From JAIEPT01 sp038217425 (lineage in GTDB: Bacteria; Planctomycetota; Planctomycetia; Gemmatales; Gemmataceae): 12,675 nt of DNA. The stretch is from contig JBBQPM010000200.1 in NCBI GenBank assembly GCA_038217425.1, positions 1 through 12,675 on the forward strand, read 5' to 3'. Shown piece after piece: positions 1-6,631 of this stretch (position 1 is the stretch's first letter; every line of letters starts with the position of its first letter). The notes under the pieces were generated by a model, which was not told the origin of the DNA, did no database searches, and saw only the letters and a list, made by a program, of their open reading frames with translations. The position numbers and the translations under genes were made by a program.

Positions 1-147
1 AGCCAACGACACGGTTTCGCAAGCATCCAGAACTTTACCGTCCGCGGAGCGATCGAGCGTCTTCTCCATTTCCTGAGCATAGCTCAACGCTTGCTCCAAA
101 ACGATCTGCTGAAAAGCCGTTTCCGCCGCGATCAATGCAAAGGCCAT
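1..147 (-). CDS. Unidentified protein, N-terminal 49 codons only (left edge)
   Basis: An open frame starts at the ATG read from 147 and runs off the left edge. It begins MAFALIAAETAFQQIVLEQ and continues as a helical, Glu/Ala-rich stretch without a signal peptide, ending at the edge in ...DACETVSLA. The start is well supported: an AAGGAAGG Shine-Dalgarno sequence (159-166 on the opposite strand) precedes it with about 8-10 bases spacing. The translation has natural amino-acid composition and no stop. I do not recognise the family with confidence. The helical start vaguely recalls N-termini of planctomycete transposases (ISKra4-like), but 49 residues without a catalytic domain cannot establish this. 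It is divergent from the DUF2314 lipoprotein gene at 325, with about 177 bp between them. Confidence 0.6.
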   Translation of the reverse strand, partial: MAFALIAAETAFQQIVLEQALSYAQEMEKTLDRSADGKVLDACETVSLA

Positions 148-324
148 GGGAGGAACCTTCCTTGGTTAATATGGATTACCCCCCTCTTTTAACTCATCGC
201 CGTATTTTGTGCCAGAAAGAATTGGCGCGCCCGAATGAGGGGGTCGGGCCAGAGTTGCGTTGACATAAGTTCGCCTTACGGGCACAATGAGGCCCGATGT
301 CCGGTAGCCAAGGAGGGTTCAGCC
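148..324. other. Divergent intergenic region, 177 bp
   Basis: This spacer separates the leftward gene starting at 147 from the rightward gene starting at 325. It holds the leftward gene's Shine-Dalgarno sequence, an A/T-richer stretch around 165-215, an 8-bp palindrome GGCGCGCC near 225-232, and the TTGACA promoter at 260-288 for the rightward gene. I could not place a convincing leftward promoter. If the leftward gene is a transposase, an insertion-sequence end would be expected here, but I see no obvious terminal repeat whose partner lies in the window. Confidence 0.6.
260..288 (+). promoter_or_regulatory. Sigma70-like promoter for the DUF2314 lipoprotein gene
   Basis: A perfect -35 box TTGACA lies at 260-265, followed by a 17-bp spacer and a -10 candidate CACAAT at 283-288 (4 of 6 consensus). 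Transcription would start near 295, about 30 bp before the GTG start at 325. The promoter sits inside the upstream extension of the open frame, which argues against translation starting at 235. Confidence 0.55.
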
Positions 325-834
325 GTGCGCCGTTGCCTTTTCCTCGTTGCGATCGTCGTCTGCGTTCCGAGTTGTTATCGTCCGCCTCTCAAGGAAGGCG
401 AGCTGCGCGAACGGATCAACAATCCCTACTACGTGCTGGTGGGCGATCACGATTCCGAATGGGATCGCGAGGCCGTCGAGTCGCAGGCCCATCTCGCCCA
501 GTTCATCCGCGTAATGCAGGAGCCCAAGGCGAACCAGACGGGATTCGCCGTCAAGGCGATCCTTCAAGAAGGCAATCACTCCGAAGCGATTTGGCTGACG
601 TCGCTTCACTTCGACGGCAAGACCTTTCACGGCAAGGTCAATAACGATCCGATTCATCTACGCAAGATCAACGTGGGCGACCGCATGAGCGTGGATCAAT
701 CACGCATTCGCGACTGGATGTACATCGAGAACGGCCAACTTCGCGGCGGCTACACGATCAAACTGCTGCATCGCCAGCTCGACATCGTGCAGAAGAAGAA
801 GCTGGAGGATTCGCTCGGCTTCGCGATGCACTAG
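325..834 (+). CDS. DUF2314 (YegJ-type) lipoprotein
   Basis: A 169-residue protein. The frame is open from an ATG at 235, but I choose the GTG at 325. It has an AAGGAGGG ribosome site at 310-317, lies just downstream of a TTGACA promoter, and creates a clean export signal: MRRCLFLVAIVVCVPSC, with a lipobox-like VPSC and lipidation at Cys17 (Pro at -2 is unusual). The C-terminal two thirds match the DUF2314 pattern as I know it: FAVKAILQEG, then EAIWLTSLHFDGKTFHGKV, a NVGD turn, and DWMYIENGQLRGGYTIKLL near the end. DUF2314 proteins, including Escherichia coli YegJ, have no established activity. Expected location is the periplasmic face of a membrane. The next gene follows in the same direction after 80 bp with its own ribosome site, so co-transcription is possible but not shown. 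Confidence 0.8.
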   Translation: MRRCLFLVAIVVCVPSCYRPPLKEGELRERINNPYYVLVGDHDSEWDREAVESQAHLAQFIRVMQEPKANQTGFAVKAILQEGNHSEAIWLTSLHFDGKTFHGKVNNDPIHLRKINVGDRMSVDQSRIRDWMYIENGQLRGGYTIKLLHRQLDIVQKKKLEDSLGFAMH

Positions 835-914
835 ATCTGCTCTTCCCTTAAGCTTCCCATTTGCGGTATCCTGCGCATGGCTACTCTCCATTTTTCTTGA
901 AAGGGAGTTCCGTC

Positions 915-1355
915 ATGAATCTGCCTCTCGTTTATCTGGCCGCTCTCCTGGCCATGGGCAATCCGGAACGAACCGACGAACCCAGTGAAAAAAAGAAGGG
1001 CGATACCGCCGAGGTCGGCGAGTTCACCGGCTACTACACCTGTAAGGGAGCCGAGATGAACGGCAAGACCTACTCAGGGATCTGCGTTATCTCGAAGCAA
1101 AAAGAAGTGTACGTCGTCAACTGGGTGATCGGCAACGGCAGCACGTTTAGCGGCATCGGCATCCGTCAGGGAAACAATCTGGCCATCAGCTGGACGCTCC
1201 CCAACGACCGCGGCGGCGTGATCCGCGGCATCAATTTGTACCGCATCGAAGCGGGCCCGCGCCTGGTCGGCAAATGGGCCGCCATTCCCGGACCGGGCGT
1301 GATGGCCAGCGAAACGCTGCAGTTCCTCAAACACCTCGAGCCGGAAGAGCATTGA
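915..1355 (+). CDS. Small exported protein, fibronectin-binding-like
   Basis: A 146-residue protein. I take the ATG at 915 rather than the in-frame one at 861, because GAAAGGGAG at 899-907 is a proper ribosome site for 915 and the shorter form begins with a hydrophobic signal (LPLVYLAALLAMG). After a charged linker (residues 16-36, KKKG) comes a compact beta-rich domain with regularly spaced Gly and aromatic residues: GYYTCKG, GKTYSGICVI, VYVVNWVIG, FSGIGIRQGNNLAISW, ending with LVGKWAAIPG and ETLQFLK. This resembles short planctomycete proteins often labelled 'fibronectin-binding protein', a label I would not read as function. Cys43 and Cys57 could form a disulfide outside the cytoplasm. It lies downstream of the DUF2314 lipoprotein and ends at a hairpin facing the convergent barrel gene. 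Confidence 0.7.
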   Translation: MNLPLVYLAALLAMGNPERTDEPSEKKKGDTAEVGEFTGYYTCKGAEMNGKTYSGICVISKQKEVYVVNWVIGNGSTFSGIGIRQGNNLAISWTLPNDRGGVIRGINLYRIEAGPRLVGKWAAIPGPGVMASETLQFLKHLEPEEH

Positions 1356-1362
1356 GGCCGTT

Positions 1363-1404
1363 TTCGTTCAGCGCTCGCCGGATCCCGCACGAGCGCTCAA
1401 CGAA
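1363..1404. terminator. Bidirectional hairpin between convergent genes
   Basis: The arms at 1363-1377 and 1390-1404 pair over 15 positions with a single C:C mismatch. The core AGCGCTCG / CGAGCGCT is perfect, and the loop is 12 bases (1378-1389). It sits exactly between the stop of the rightward gene (1355) and the stop of the leftward barrel gene (1411). Neither strand has a U-tract after the stem, so it is not a textbook intrinsic terminator. It may act with Rho or as a 3'-end stabiliser. Confidence 0.6.
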
Positions 1405-1410
1405 CCGGCA

Positions 1411-2457
1411 CTAATATTGCACGCCCGCGCGGACGCTGATGCCGAGCAGGCCCAAGTTACTGTCCGACTGATCGAGCAGATCCAGGCCGGTCGACTGGGC
1501 GGCGCCCCCTGCATTGAACCATACCTGTCCCAGGAAGCCGCTCTGCACAAACCAGCGCGATTGGCCCACCGTCACCGCGTATTCCAAACCGATCTCCAGC
1601 TCAAGAACAGGACGAACATCCGTGGCGTTCTGCGTCGCGAAATTCGTCACCGTACCGGTTGCGTCGGCCTGGAACGCCGTGCGTTCGGTCGAACCCCAGA
1701 GCAGCGATCCTCGGCCCACGCTGTACAGCGTCAGACATTTGCAGCCGAAGGGATGCCGGGCGCCCAGCGCCATGGTCGGGCCGGCGCCGTTGAAGTTGTG
1801 ACTGGAGACCAGCGAACCGGTGAGCGTGCCGTCGGCGGCGTTCGTGAATGCGTTGTAGCGCTGGTTGGTGTGGGCGTAGCGTCCGCCGGCGCTGACCGTG
1901 AGGGTCCAATTATTGAGGGTCATGTCCTGGGTGAATTCGAGATCGTAGGTGCTGATATTGAGCCACGATTCGGCCAGGAGATTGCCGCCGACGGGCGCGG
2001 TGAGTCCGAGATTGAGTGGCCGAGCGGTTGTGACGGTGTCGATTCCGGCGGCGTAGTTTTCGGAGACTCCCTGATCGAAACTCTGCCACCGGCCGCGCAG
2101 ACCGAAGCCGTCGGGAGCGCGGTAGCCGACAAAGGCGCTGGGCGATCCCTTCATATCCCAGGTGAAGTCCGAAGGGCTGGAGTTGACGACGCCGGCGTTC
2201 ACGCTCGTGCGAACCGAAGCGGGGTTGCGCTGCCAGGCGGGTTGGAGGAAGTTGTAGCCGCCGCCGAAGTAGATGCAACCGGGCATCGCCGAGGGCTCGG
2301 CGGCGTCGTTGTAGACCTCGTAGTTGGCGTTCTCCGGCATGGCGATGGTGCTGTGCTGCATCTGGGGCGCCGCCAAGACTTCCAGTTGGTTCTGCGACCA
2401 ACCATTCGCAGCGGTGGCCAGTACTAGCAGCGCGCAACTAAGAGAACGTAGGCACAT
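1411..2457 (-). CDS. Lpg1974/BBP7-like outer-membrane beta-barrel protein
   Basis: A 348-residue protein. The frame extends to an ATG at 2481, but the ATG at 2457 has a GGGGGGAG ribosome site six bases upstream and starts directly with a signal peptide (MCLRSLSCALLVLATAANGWSQ). The mature part alternates short aromatic-rich strands and Gly/Asn/Ser/Thr turns. Recognisable blocks are YFGGGYNFLQPAW, FVGYRAPDGFGLRGRWQSF, NWTLTVSAGGRYAH, FNGAGPTMALGARHPFGC, YSVGRGSLLWG and a final ISVRAGVQY with C-terminal Tyr, as expected for assembly by the BAM machinery. This pattern fits the Lpg1974 pore-forming family and the planctomycete BBP7 barrels; I cannot separate the two by eye. It lies 124 bp downstream of the kinase gene on the same strand, so the two may be co-transcribed. 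Predicted location is the outer membrane. Confidence 0.8.
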   Translation of the reverse strand: MCLRSLSCALLVLATAANGWSQNQLEVLAAPQMQHSTIAMPENANYEVYNDAAEPSAMPGCIYFGGGYNFLQPAWQRNPASVRTSVNAGVVNSSPSDFTWDMKGSPSAFVGYRAPDGFGLRGRWQSFDQGVSENYAAGIDTVTTARPLNLGLTAPVGGNLLAESWLNISTYDLEFTQDMTLNNWTLTVSAGGRYAHTNQRYNAFTNAADGTLTGSLVSSHNFNGAGPTMALGARHPFGCKCLTLYSVGRGSLLWGSTERTAFQADATGTVTNFATQNATDVRPVLELEIGLEYAVTVGQSRWFVQSGFLGQVWFNAGGAAQSTGLDLLDQSDSNLGLLGISVRAGVQY

Positions 2458-2462
2458 GAGAG

Positions 2463-2476
2463 ACTCCCCCCGGAGT
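2463..2476 (-). promoter_or_regulatory. Small stem covering the barrel gene's ribosome site
   Basis: In the leader of the barrel mRNA, ACTCC and GGAGT (2472-2476 and 2463-2467 in plus coordinates) can pair around a GGGG loop. This stem includes much of the GGGGGGAG Shine-Dalgarno sequence and could dampen translation. It has only five base pairs, so it may be chance. Confidence 0.25.
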
Positions 2477-2508
2477 TCCATTTAAGTGGATGAAGGAGCG
2501 GGGGAATA

Positions 2509-2520
2509 TCGCAATTGCGA
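2509..2520. promoter_or_regulatory. 12-bp perfect palindrome upstream of the barrel gene
   Basis: TCGCAATTGCGA reads identically on both strands. It lies about 52 bp upstream of the barrel start, within the 124-bp spacer after the kinase stop. Its place fits an operator controlling the barrel gene, but 12-bp palindromes also occur by chance and I see no second copy in the window. Confidence 0.3.
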
Positions 2521-2581
2521 AGAAGATGCAAGCCGAGTTTTCGTAAGCCGCCGAGCTTCGAATTGGCGCGGAAGGACCGGA

Positions 2582-5500
2582 TCAATTCGCAGCGAGGCCG
2601 AGAACTTTGAGATTGGCACCCGGGATCGGCGTCACGCCCGCCGACTTGGGCAGCGCCAAGAGCGAGTATTTCGGAGCATGAAACTGTACCAGTTCGGGAT
2701 CGCGTTTGGCGTCGACCCATTTGGAATTCGTCTCGGCCCACGGGCCCCACATGCCGGCCCAATCGACGCTCGACTGCTCCATGGCCTTCAGCGATGCGGC
2801 ATCGAAGACGTTGTTTTTTCCTTGCCAGATCAGTACGCCGTGCTGCAGGAGGCTGCCGTCGCCGCGCAGCAAGGGCGCGGTGCCGCCGAACGGGTTCAGG
2901 AAATAATTCTGGGATGCTTGCACGACCAACGGATGCGCGAACGCGGGCCAAATCTCGTCCTCCGTACCGACGACATGCACCAGCGAAGCTTTCCACGCAC
3001 AGGTGCTCTTTCTTAGGAAGAGAAACACGTCCGGCCGCGGACCGACGGGTTCGCCCGGTACCAGTGCAAACACCGAGCCGGCGCTCAAGAACAGGCACCC
3101 CTCGGCCGAGACCCCCAGGCTTTGCCCTTTCACTTCGATGGCGCTGCGGGGCGATTTCAGCACGCATTCGCGCAGCGTCAAGCGATGAAACTCGTGTTCC
3201 GTCTTGGCTTCGAGCGAGATCAGCGTTCTCAGCGACTCTCCCGATTTGCCCCCTTCAAGCCGGCAGTTGGTCAGATGGAGATCGCTGCCGACGCCTCGAA
3301 TCAGGATCGGCGGCGTGGCCAATTTCATTGCTCCCTCGGGCCGAAGGCGAACGTTGATCAACTCCAGTTTGCCGTCCTCGATCTCCAAAAACGGTCGGCC
3401 CGACCCGAGATTGAAGGTCGCCAATTCCAGGCCCGAGCTCTTATCGACGTGCAAGATCAAGTGCACGCCGGCGAGCTTGAGCGGGCTGGAGCGCATGACG
3501 CCTTTGCCGCGGATCTGTATCACAATCTTGTCGGCCAACTTCTTCGTACGCATGTTCGCTTCGACGTGTGCGGCCAGGTCGAACTTTTCGAGCGTCAGCT
3601 TGTCCGCGTCGATCAATTCGCCGGAGTAGCGGGTCTCGTCGCCGCCGGGAATCTCCGGTTTGCCGGCGTCGGGGAACGGCAGCTGCGGCAACGGCAAGCC
3701 GTCGTAGTTCGTCTCAAGCCAACCCAGGACGCGGGCTTGCCAGGGATACGGCTGAGGCGGCAACTCTTCGAGCGGACAGCCGAGCGCTCCCGGCCGCGAG
3801 ACCGAACCGATGCCAAGCCGATGCGTCAGGAACCCAAACACGTCGTCTCCCGCCTCAGCGGTCCAGGGATCCGCGATGAGGACGTCGCCTTCCTTCTTGT
3901 TATTGCGCGCACGCCATTGCTCGAGCGTCGCGATGTTCACGCTAGGGGAATGGAGCAGGTCGTTCCAGCCGACGTACGCGGAATTGACTACGTTCCAGGT
4001 GACGTTCGCCGCCAGGACTCCCGCGTCGAGGTGGAGGAGATTGCCGGAGCCGGCGCCCTGGCGAGCGAGCACGGAGTCGAAGGCCCAGCCTGCCAGAATG
4101 GGGCTGAGCGTGGCCCCGCTGGCGTCGGCGCGCCAGCGCAGCAGGTGTTCGTGAGCGACCAAGGTCGAGTTGACGAAGCGGACGGAGTTCCCCTTGACCT
4201 CGCGATGCGTCCAGTCGATCGCGGGGAGCTTGCCGCCGACCATGAGCGAATTTTCGAAAAGCACGTCGGCCGAGACTTGCTCGAGCCGTACCGCCTGGAG
4301 ATCGTCGCCGCGCATCGTACAGGCGTGGAAGTCGATCTGCGCCAGAGCCATGCTGTTGCTCGCCAAACGGACGACGGTGCAACCTTGCGGCGCCGATCCG
4401 ACTTGTTGCACATGGGAATTCCAGGCGTGAAACGCACCCTCTTCTAAATGGAAGAGTTGGATGGGCGCCTCGGCACGCGTGCGCGCGACGATGGCGATGT
4501 CGAGATCGCGCAGCGTCACGTCGGCATTGACGAACGCGGCAAGTGCGGCACTGCTGGTCGGCTGCACGTCCCAGACGATCAACGGCCGAACCCCCGGCCC
4601 CGCCTGTACAACGAGATGTCGCAGGTTGAGCGGCGGCAACGTACTGACGAAGTGGGGGCCGCGATCGTGAATCTCGATAATCGCCTGTTCGAGTTGGCTC
4701 GCTTCTTTCCAGGCGTGATGCAGTGTGGGAACCGTCTGCTTGCCCGCGATCGGCGCCCGGCTGACGAGGATCGTCGTGGCTGCGCTCGGGGAACTCGGCG
4801 GGGTCGCGAAGGGGCCGAGGAAATCTTTGCGCGCCTTGGCGACGTCAATGGACGCCGCCGGGATCGGCTTCAGGTTGGCGAGATACGGGCCGAACGGGGG
4901 CGGTGCCGGTTTGGGCGGCGTCGGTTTCAGCGGCGTCGGTTTGGGCGGCGGTTGCGGCGGAAGTTCGACCGGGAGGTTAACCACAGGCGGCGGCGACGGC
5001 TGCGGTTTGGGAGCCTCGCGCGTGAACACAACGATCAAAGTTGCGATCAACCCGATCAGGAAGACGCCCCCCGCGCCGGCGAGGATCCACATCTTCCGTG
5101 CCGCCGACGCGTTCTTCTCGACGTGTGCGTGCTTGTGCGTCATCTCCGGAGCATGCGGTTTGCGTTCCGCCTGTCGCTTCGGCTTCCCCGCCGTCTTGGT
5201 TTCGGTCCGCACCGAGATCGGCAACTCTTCCGGCGTCTTGCGCGGATGAGGCGTCGGCATCTCTTCGGGCGTCTCGGGCCCGGGCTTCGCCGCCAGCTTG
5301 GCCGCCGCGGGCTTGGCAATCGGTTTCGTCGCTATAGGCTTCTTCACGTGGACCGGCGCCGGCTTCTCGTCCGCGAAGCCGATGGTATCGGGCAACACGT
5401 CCAACCCTTCACCGCTACTTCGCTCCAGCACCACCGTCGGATCGAAGGCGCGCACGCGCGGCCCGCCCCCCTCGACCAGGGTGCGCTCCCCCTCCGGGCT

Positions 5501-6364
5501 TTGCTTGAGGTAAGCGAGAAACCGCTCCGGCGTTTCCAGATCGCGCAGCAATTCCAGCGGCAGCTGATAACGGTCGGCCGGATTCTTGGCAAGCAGCTTT
5601 CGTAACACGTTCCAGATTCGATCGGGGACTGCCGAATTCAACCGCCGAACGTCCGGCGCTTCCTTCTGGAAATGCGCCAGGATTCGCTCGGTCAGCGAAC
5701 CGGTCGGAAACGGCGCATGCCCGGCGACCATATGGTAATACGTACATCCAAGCGAGTAGAGATCGCTGCGGATGTCGGCCATCCCGGAATCCTTGGCCTG
5801 TTCCGGCGAGATGTAGTCGACGGTGCCGAGCGTCGTGTTGTCTTTCGTGAGCCGAAAGTCTTCGCTGGTGTTTTCGCGAGCCAGGCCGAAGTCGGTCAGC
5901 TTGACTTTGAAATCCTCGCCCTGGGCGCAGATGAGAAAATTCGAGGGCTTAATATCGCGATGAGTGATGCCCAGGCGATGGGCGTGATCAAGCGCCTTGG
6001 CCGCCTGGATGATGATCTGCTTGGCTTCGTCGACGTCGATTTGGCCGTTCGGCTTGCTGACGATGTATTCGTGCAGGTCGATGCCGGAGACGTACTCCAT
6101 GGCCAGGTAGAAGGTGCCATGCACTTCGCCGAACTCGTAGACGGCGACGATGTTCTCGTGATGGAGCTTGGCGGCGCTGCGTGCTTCCCGACGGAAGCGT
6201 TCGAGCATGTTGGCCTTGCCGGCGAGATCCGGGGACAGGACTTTGAGGGCGACGGTGCGGTTGAGGCTGGAATCGATGGCACGATAAACCGCGCCCATCC
6301 CCCCGCTCGCGATGTGCGCGACGACGGCATAGCGTCCGATCTGAGATAGAACCGGTTCCGGCAT
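2582..6364 (-). CDS. Membrane Ser/Thr protein kinase with beta-helix-like exterior
   Basis: A 1260-residue protein from the ATG at 6364 (weak ribosome site AGGAT upstream). Residues 12-277 are a complete Pkn-type kinase domain: glycine loop ASGGMGAVY (19-27), Lys41 in VALKV, Glu60 on helix C, HRDIKPSN with catalytic Asp137, DFG with Asp158, GTVDYISPEQ (180-189), and a DRY near 264. A basic, Pro/Ala/Lys-rich juxtamembrane region (about 334-424, with a repeated TPEExP) leads to one transmembrane helix at 425-447 and a Pro-rich stalk (450-493). The remaining ~765 residues should be outside the cytoplasm. They contain two runs of short strands of the form 'LxLxNxxLxG' (about 570-720 and 940-1130), as in right-handed parallel beta-helices, suggesting a sugar- or wall-binding sensor. 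All catalytic residues are present, so it should be active. It is divergent from the gamma-glutamyltransferase gene and upstream of the barrel gene. Ligand and targets are unknown. Confidence 0.92.
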   Translation of the reverse strand: MPEPVLSQIGRYAVVAHIASGGMGAVYRAIDSSLNRTVALKVLSPDLAGKANMLERFRREARSAAKLHHENIVAVYEFGEVHGTFYLAMEYVSGIDLHEYIVSKPNGQIDVDEAKQIIIQAAKALDHAHRLGITHRDIKPSNFLICAQGEDFKVKLTDFGLARENTSEDFRLTKDNTTLGTVDYISPEQAKDSGMADIRSDLYSLGCTYYHMVAGHAPFPTGSLTERILAHFQKEAPDVRRLNSAVPDRIWNVLRKLLAKNPADRYQLPLELLRDLETPERFLAYLKQSPEGERTLVEGGGPRVRAFDPTVVLERSSGEGLDVLPDTIGFADEKPAPVHVKKPIATKPIAKPAAAKLAAKPGPETPEEMPTPHPRKTPEELPISVRTETKTAGKPKRQAERKPHAPEMTHKHAHVEKNASAARKMWILAGAGGVFLIGLIATLIVVFTREAPKPQPSPPPVVNLPVELPPQPPPKPTPLKPTPPKPAPPPFGPYLANLKPIPAASIDVAKARKDFLGPFATPPSSPSAATTILVSRAPIAGKQTVPTLHHAWKEASQLEQAIIEIHDRGPHFVSTLPPLNLRHLVVQAGPGVRPLIVWDVQPTSSAALAAFVNADVTLRDLDIAIVARTRAEAPIQLFHLEEGAFHAWNSHVQQVGSAPQGCTVVRLASNSMALAQIDFHACTMRGDDLQAVRLEQVSADVLFENSLMVGGKLPAIDWTHREVKGNSVRFVNSTLVAHEHLLRWRADASGATLSPILAGWAFDSVLARQGAGSGNLLHLDAGVLAANVTWNVVNSAYVGWNDLLHSPSVNIATLEQWRARNNKKEGDVLIADPWTAEAGDDVFGFLTHRLGIGSVSRPGALGCPLEELPPQPYPWQARVLGWLETNYDGLPLPQLPFPDAGKPEIPGGDETRYSGELIDADKLTLEKFDLAAHVEANMRTKKLADKIVIQIRGKGVMRSSPLKLAGVHLILHVDKSSGLELATFNLGSGRPFLEIEDGKLELINVRLRPEGAMKLATPPILIRGVGSDLHLTNCRLEGGKSGESLRTLISLEAKTEHEFHRLTLRECVLKSPRSAIEVKGQSLGVSAEGCLFLSAGSVFALVPGEPVGPRPDVFLFLRKSTCAWKASLVHVVGTEDEIWPAFAHPLVVQASQNYFLNPFGGTAPLLRGDGSLLQHGVLIWQGKNNVFDAASLKAMEQSSVDWAGMWGPWAETNSKWVDAKRDPELVQFHAPKYSLLALPKSAGVTPIPGANLKVLGLAAN
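4905..4949. repeat. Three 15-bp tandem repeats encoding the Pro-rich stalk
   Basis: Units at 4905-4919, 4920-4934 and 4935-4949 follow the pattern GTCGGTTTGGGCGGC with one to two differences each. Read on the minus strand they encode the KPTP(L/P) repeats just outside the kinase's membrane helix. Such tandem units can change copy number in frame, altering stalk length without breaking the protein. Confidence 0.75.
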
Positions 6365-6631
6365 GACGATGCAATCCTGGTCTTACGCCAACGTTCACAA
6401 CCTACAACGGGTCTTTTGGCCGAGTGCTGGACGGTCAAACCCAGGAGCAGACTTTCCCTCAAAGAGGAAGTCGGATTATCCGAATTCTAACAGCGAAAGC
6501 GAACTTGAGGGGGAATTTTCTGGATTTCACCCGCGATTCTTTTATTCTCCACGAGTCCAGCCGGAGTTTCCATCCCCATTTTCCCAACTGCCGCGATTTC
6601 ATTTCAGCCTCATTTTCAAAGGAATCCGATC
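6365..6631. other. Divergent intergenic region, kinase / gamma-glutamyltransferase
   Basis: This 267-bp spacer must hold both promoters. It contains the near-palindrome at 6467-6487. On the leftward strand a TTGACC (6433-6438 in plus coordinates) could be a -35 box for the kinase, but the matching -10 is poor. On the rightward strand the T-rich stretch around 6538-6548 could contribute a -10 box, without a good -35. The rightward gene's ribosome site AAAGGA is at 6618-6623. No convincing gene lies here. Confidence 0.55.
6467..6487. promoter_or_regulatory. 21-bp near-palindrome, candidate operator
   Basis: The core TCGGATTATCCGA (6471-6483) is a perfect 13-bp inverted repeat around a central T. 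After one mismatch the symmetry resumes with GAA and TTC, giving 9 of 10 paired positions over 21 bp. Its place in a divergent intergenic region is typical of a dimeric regulator's site controlling both neighbours. No regulator gene is visible in the window. Confidence 0.45.

Noticed and set aside
3122..5605. Long rightward open frames opposite the kinase gene (441 and 385 codons)
   Set aside because: They are antisense to a clear kinase and its exterior, have Arg-rich composition, no family motifs and no ribosome sites; this is a normal consequence of high third-position GC.
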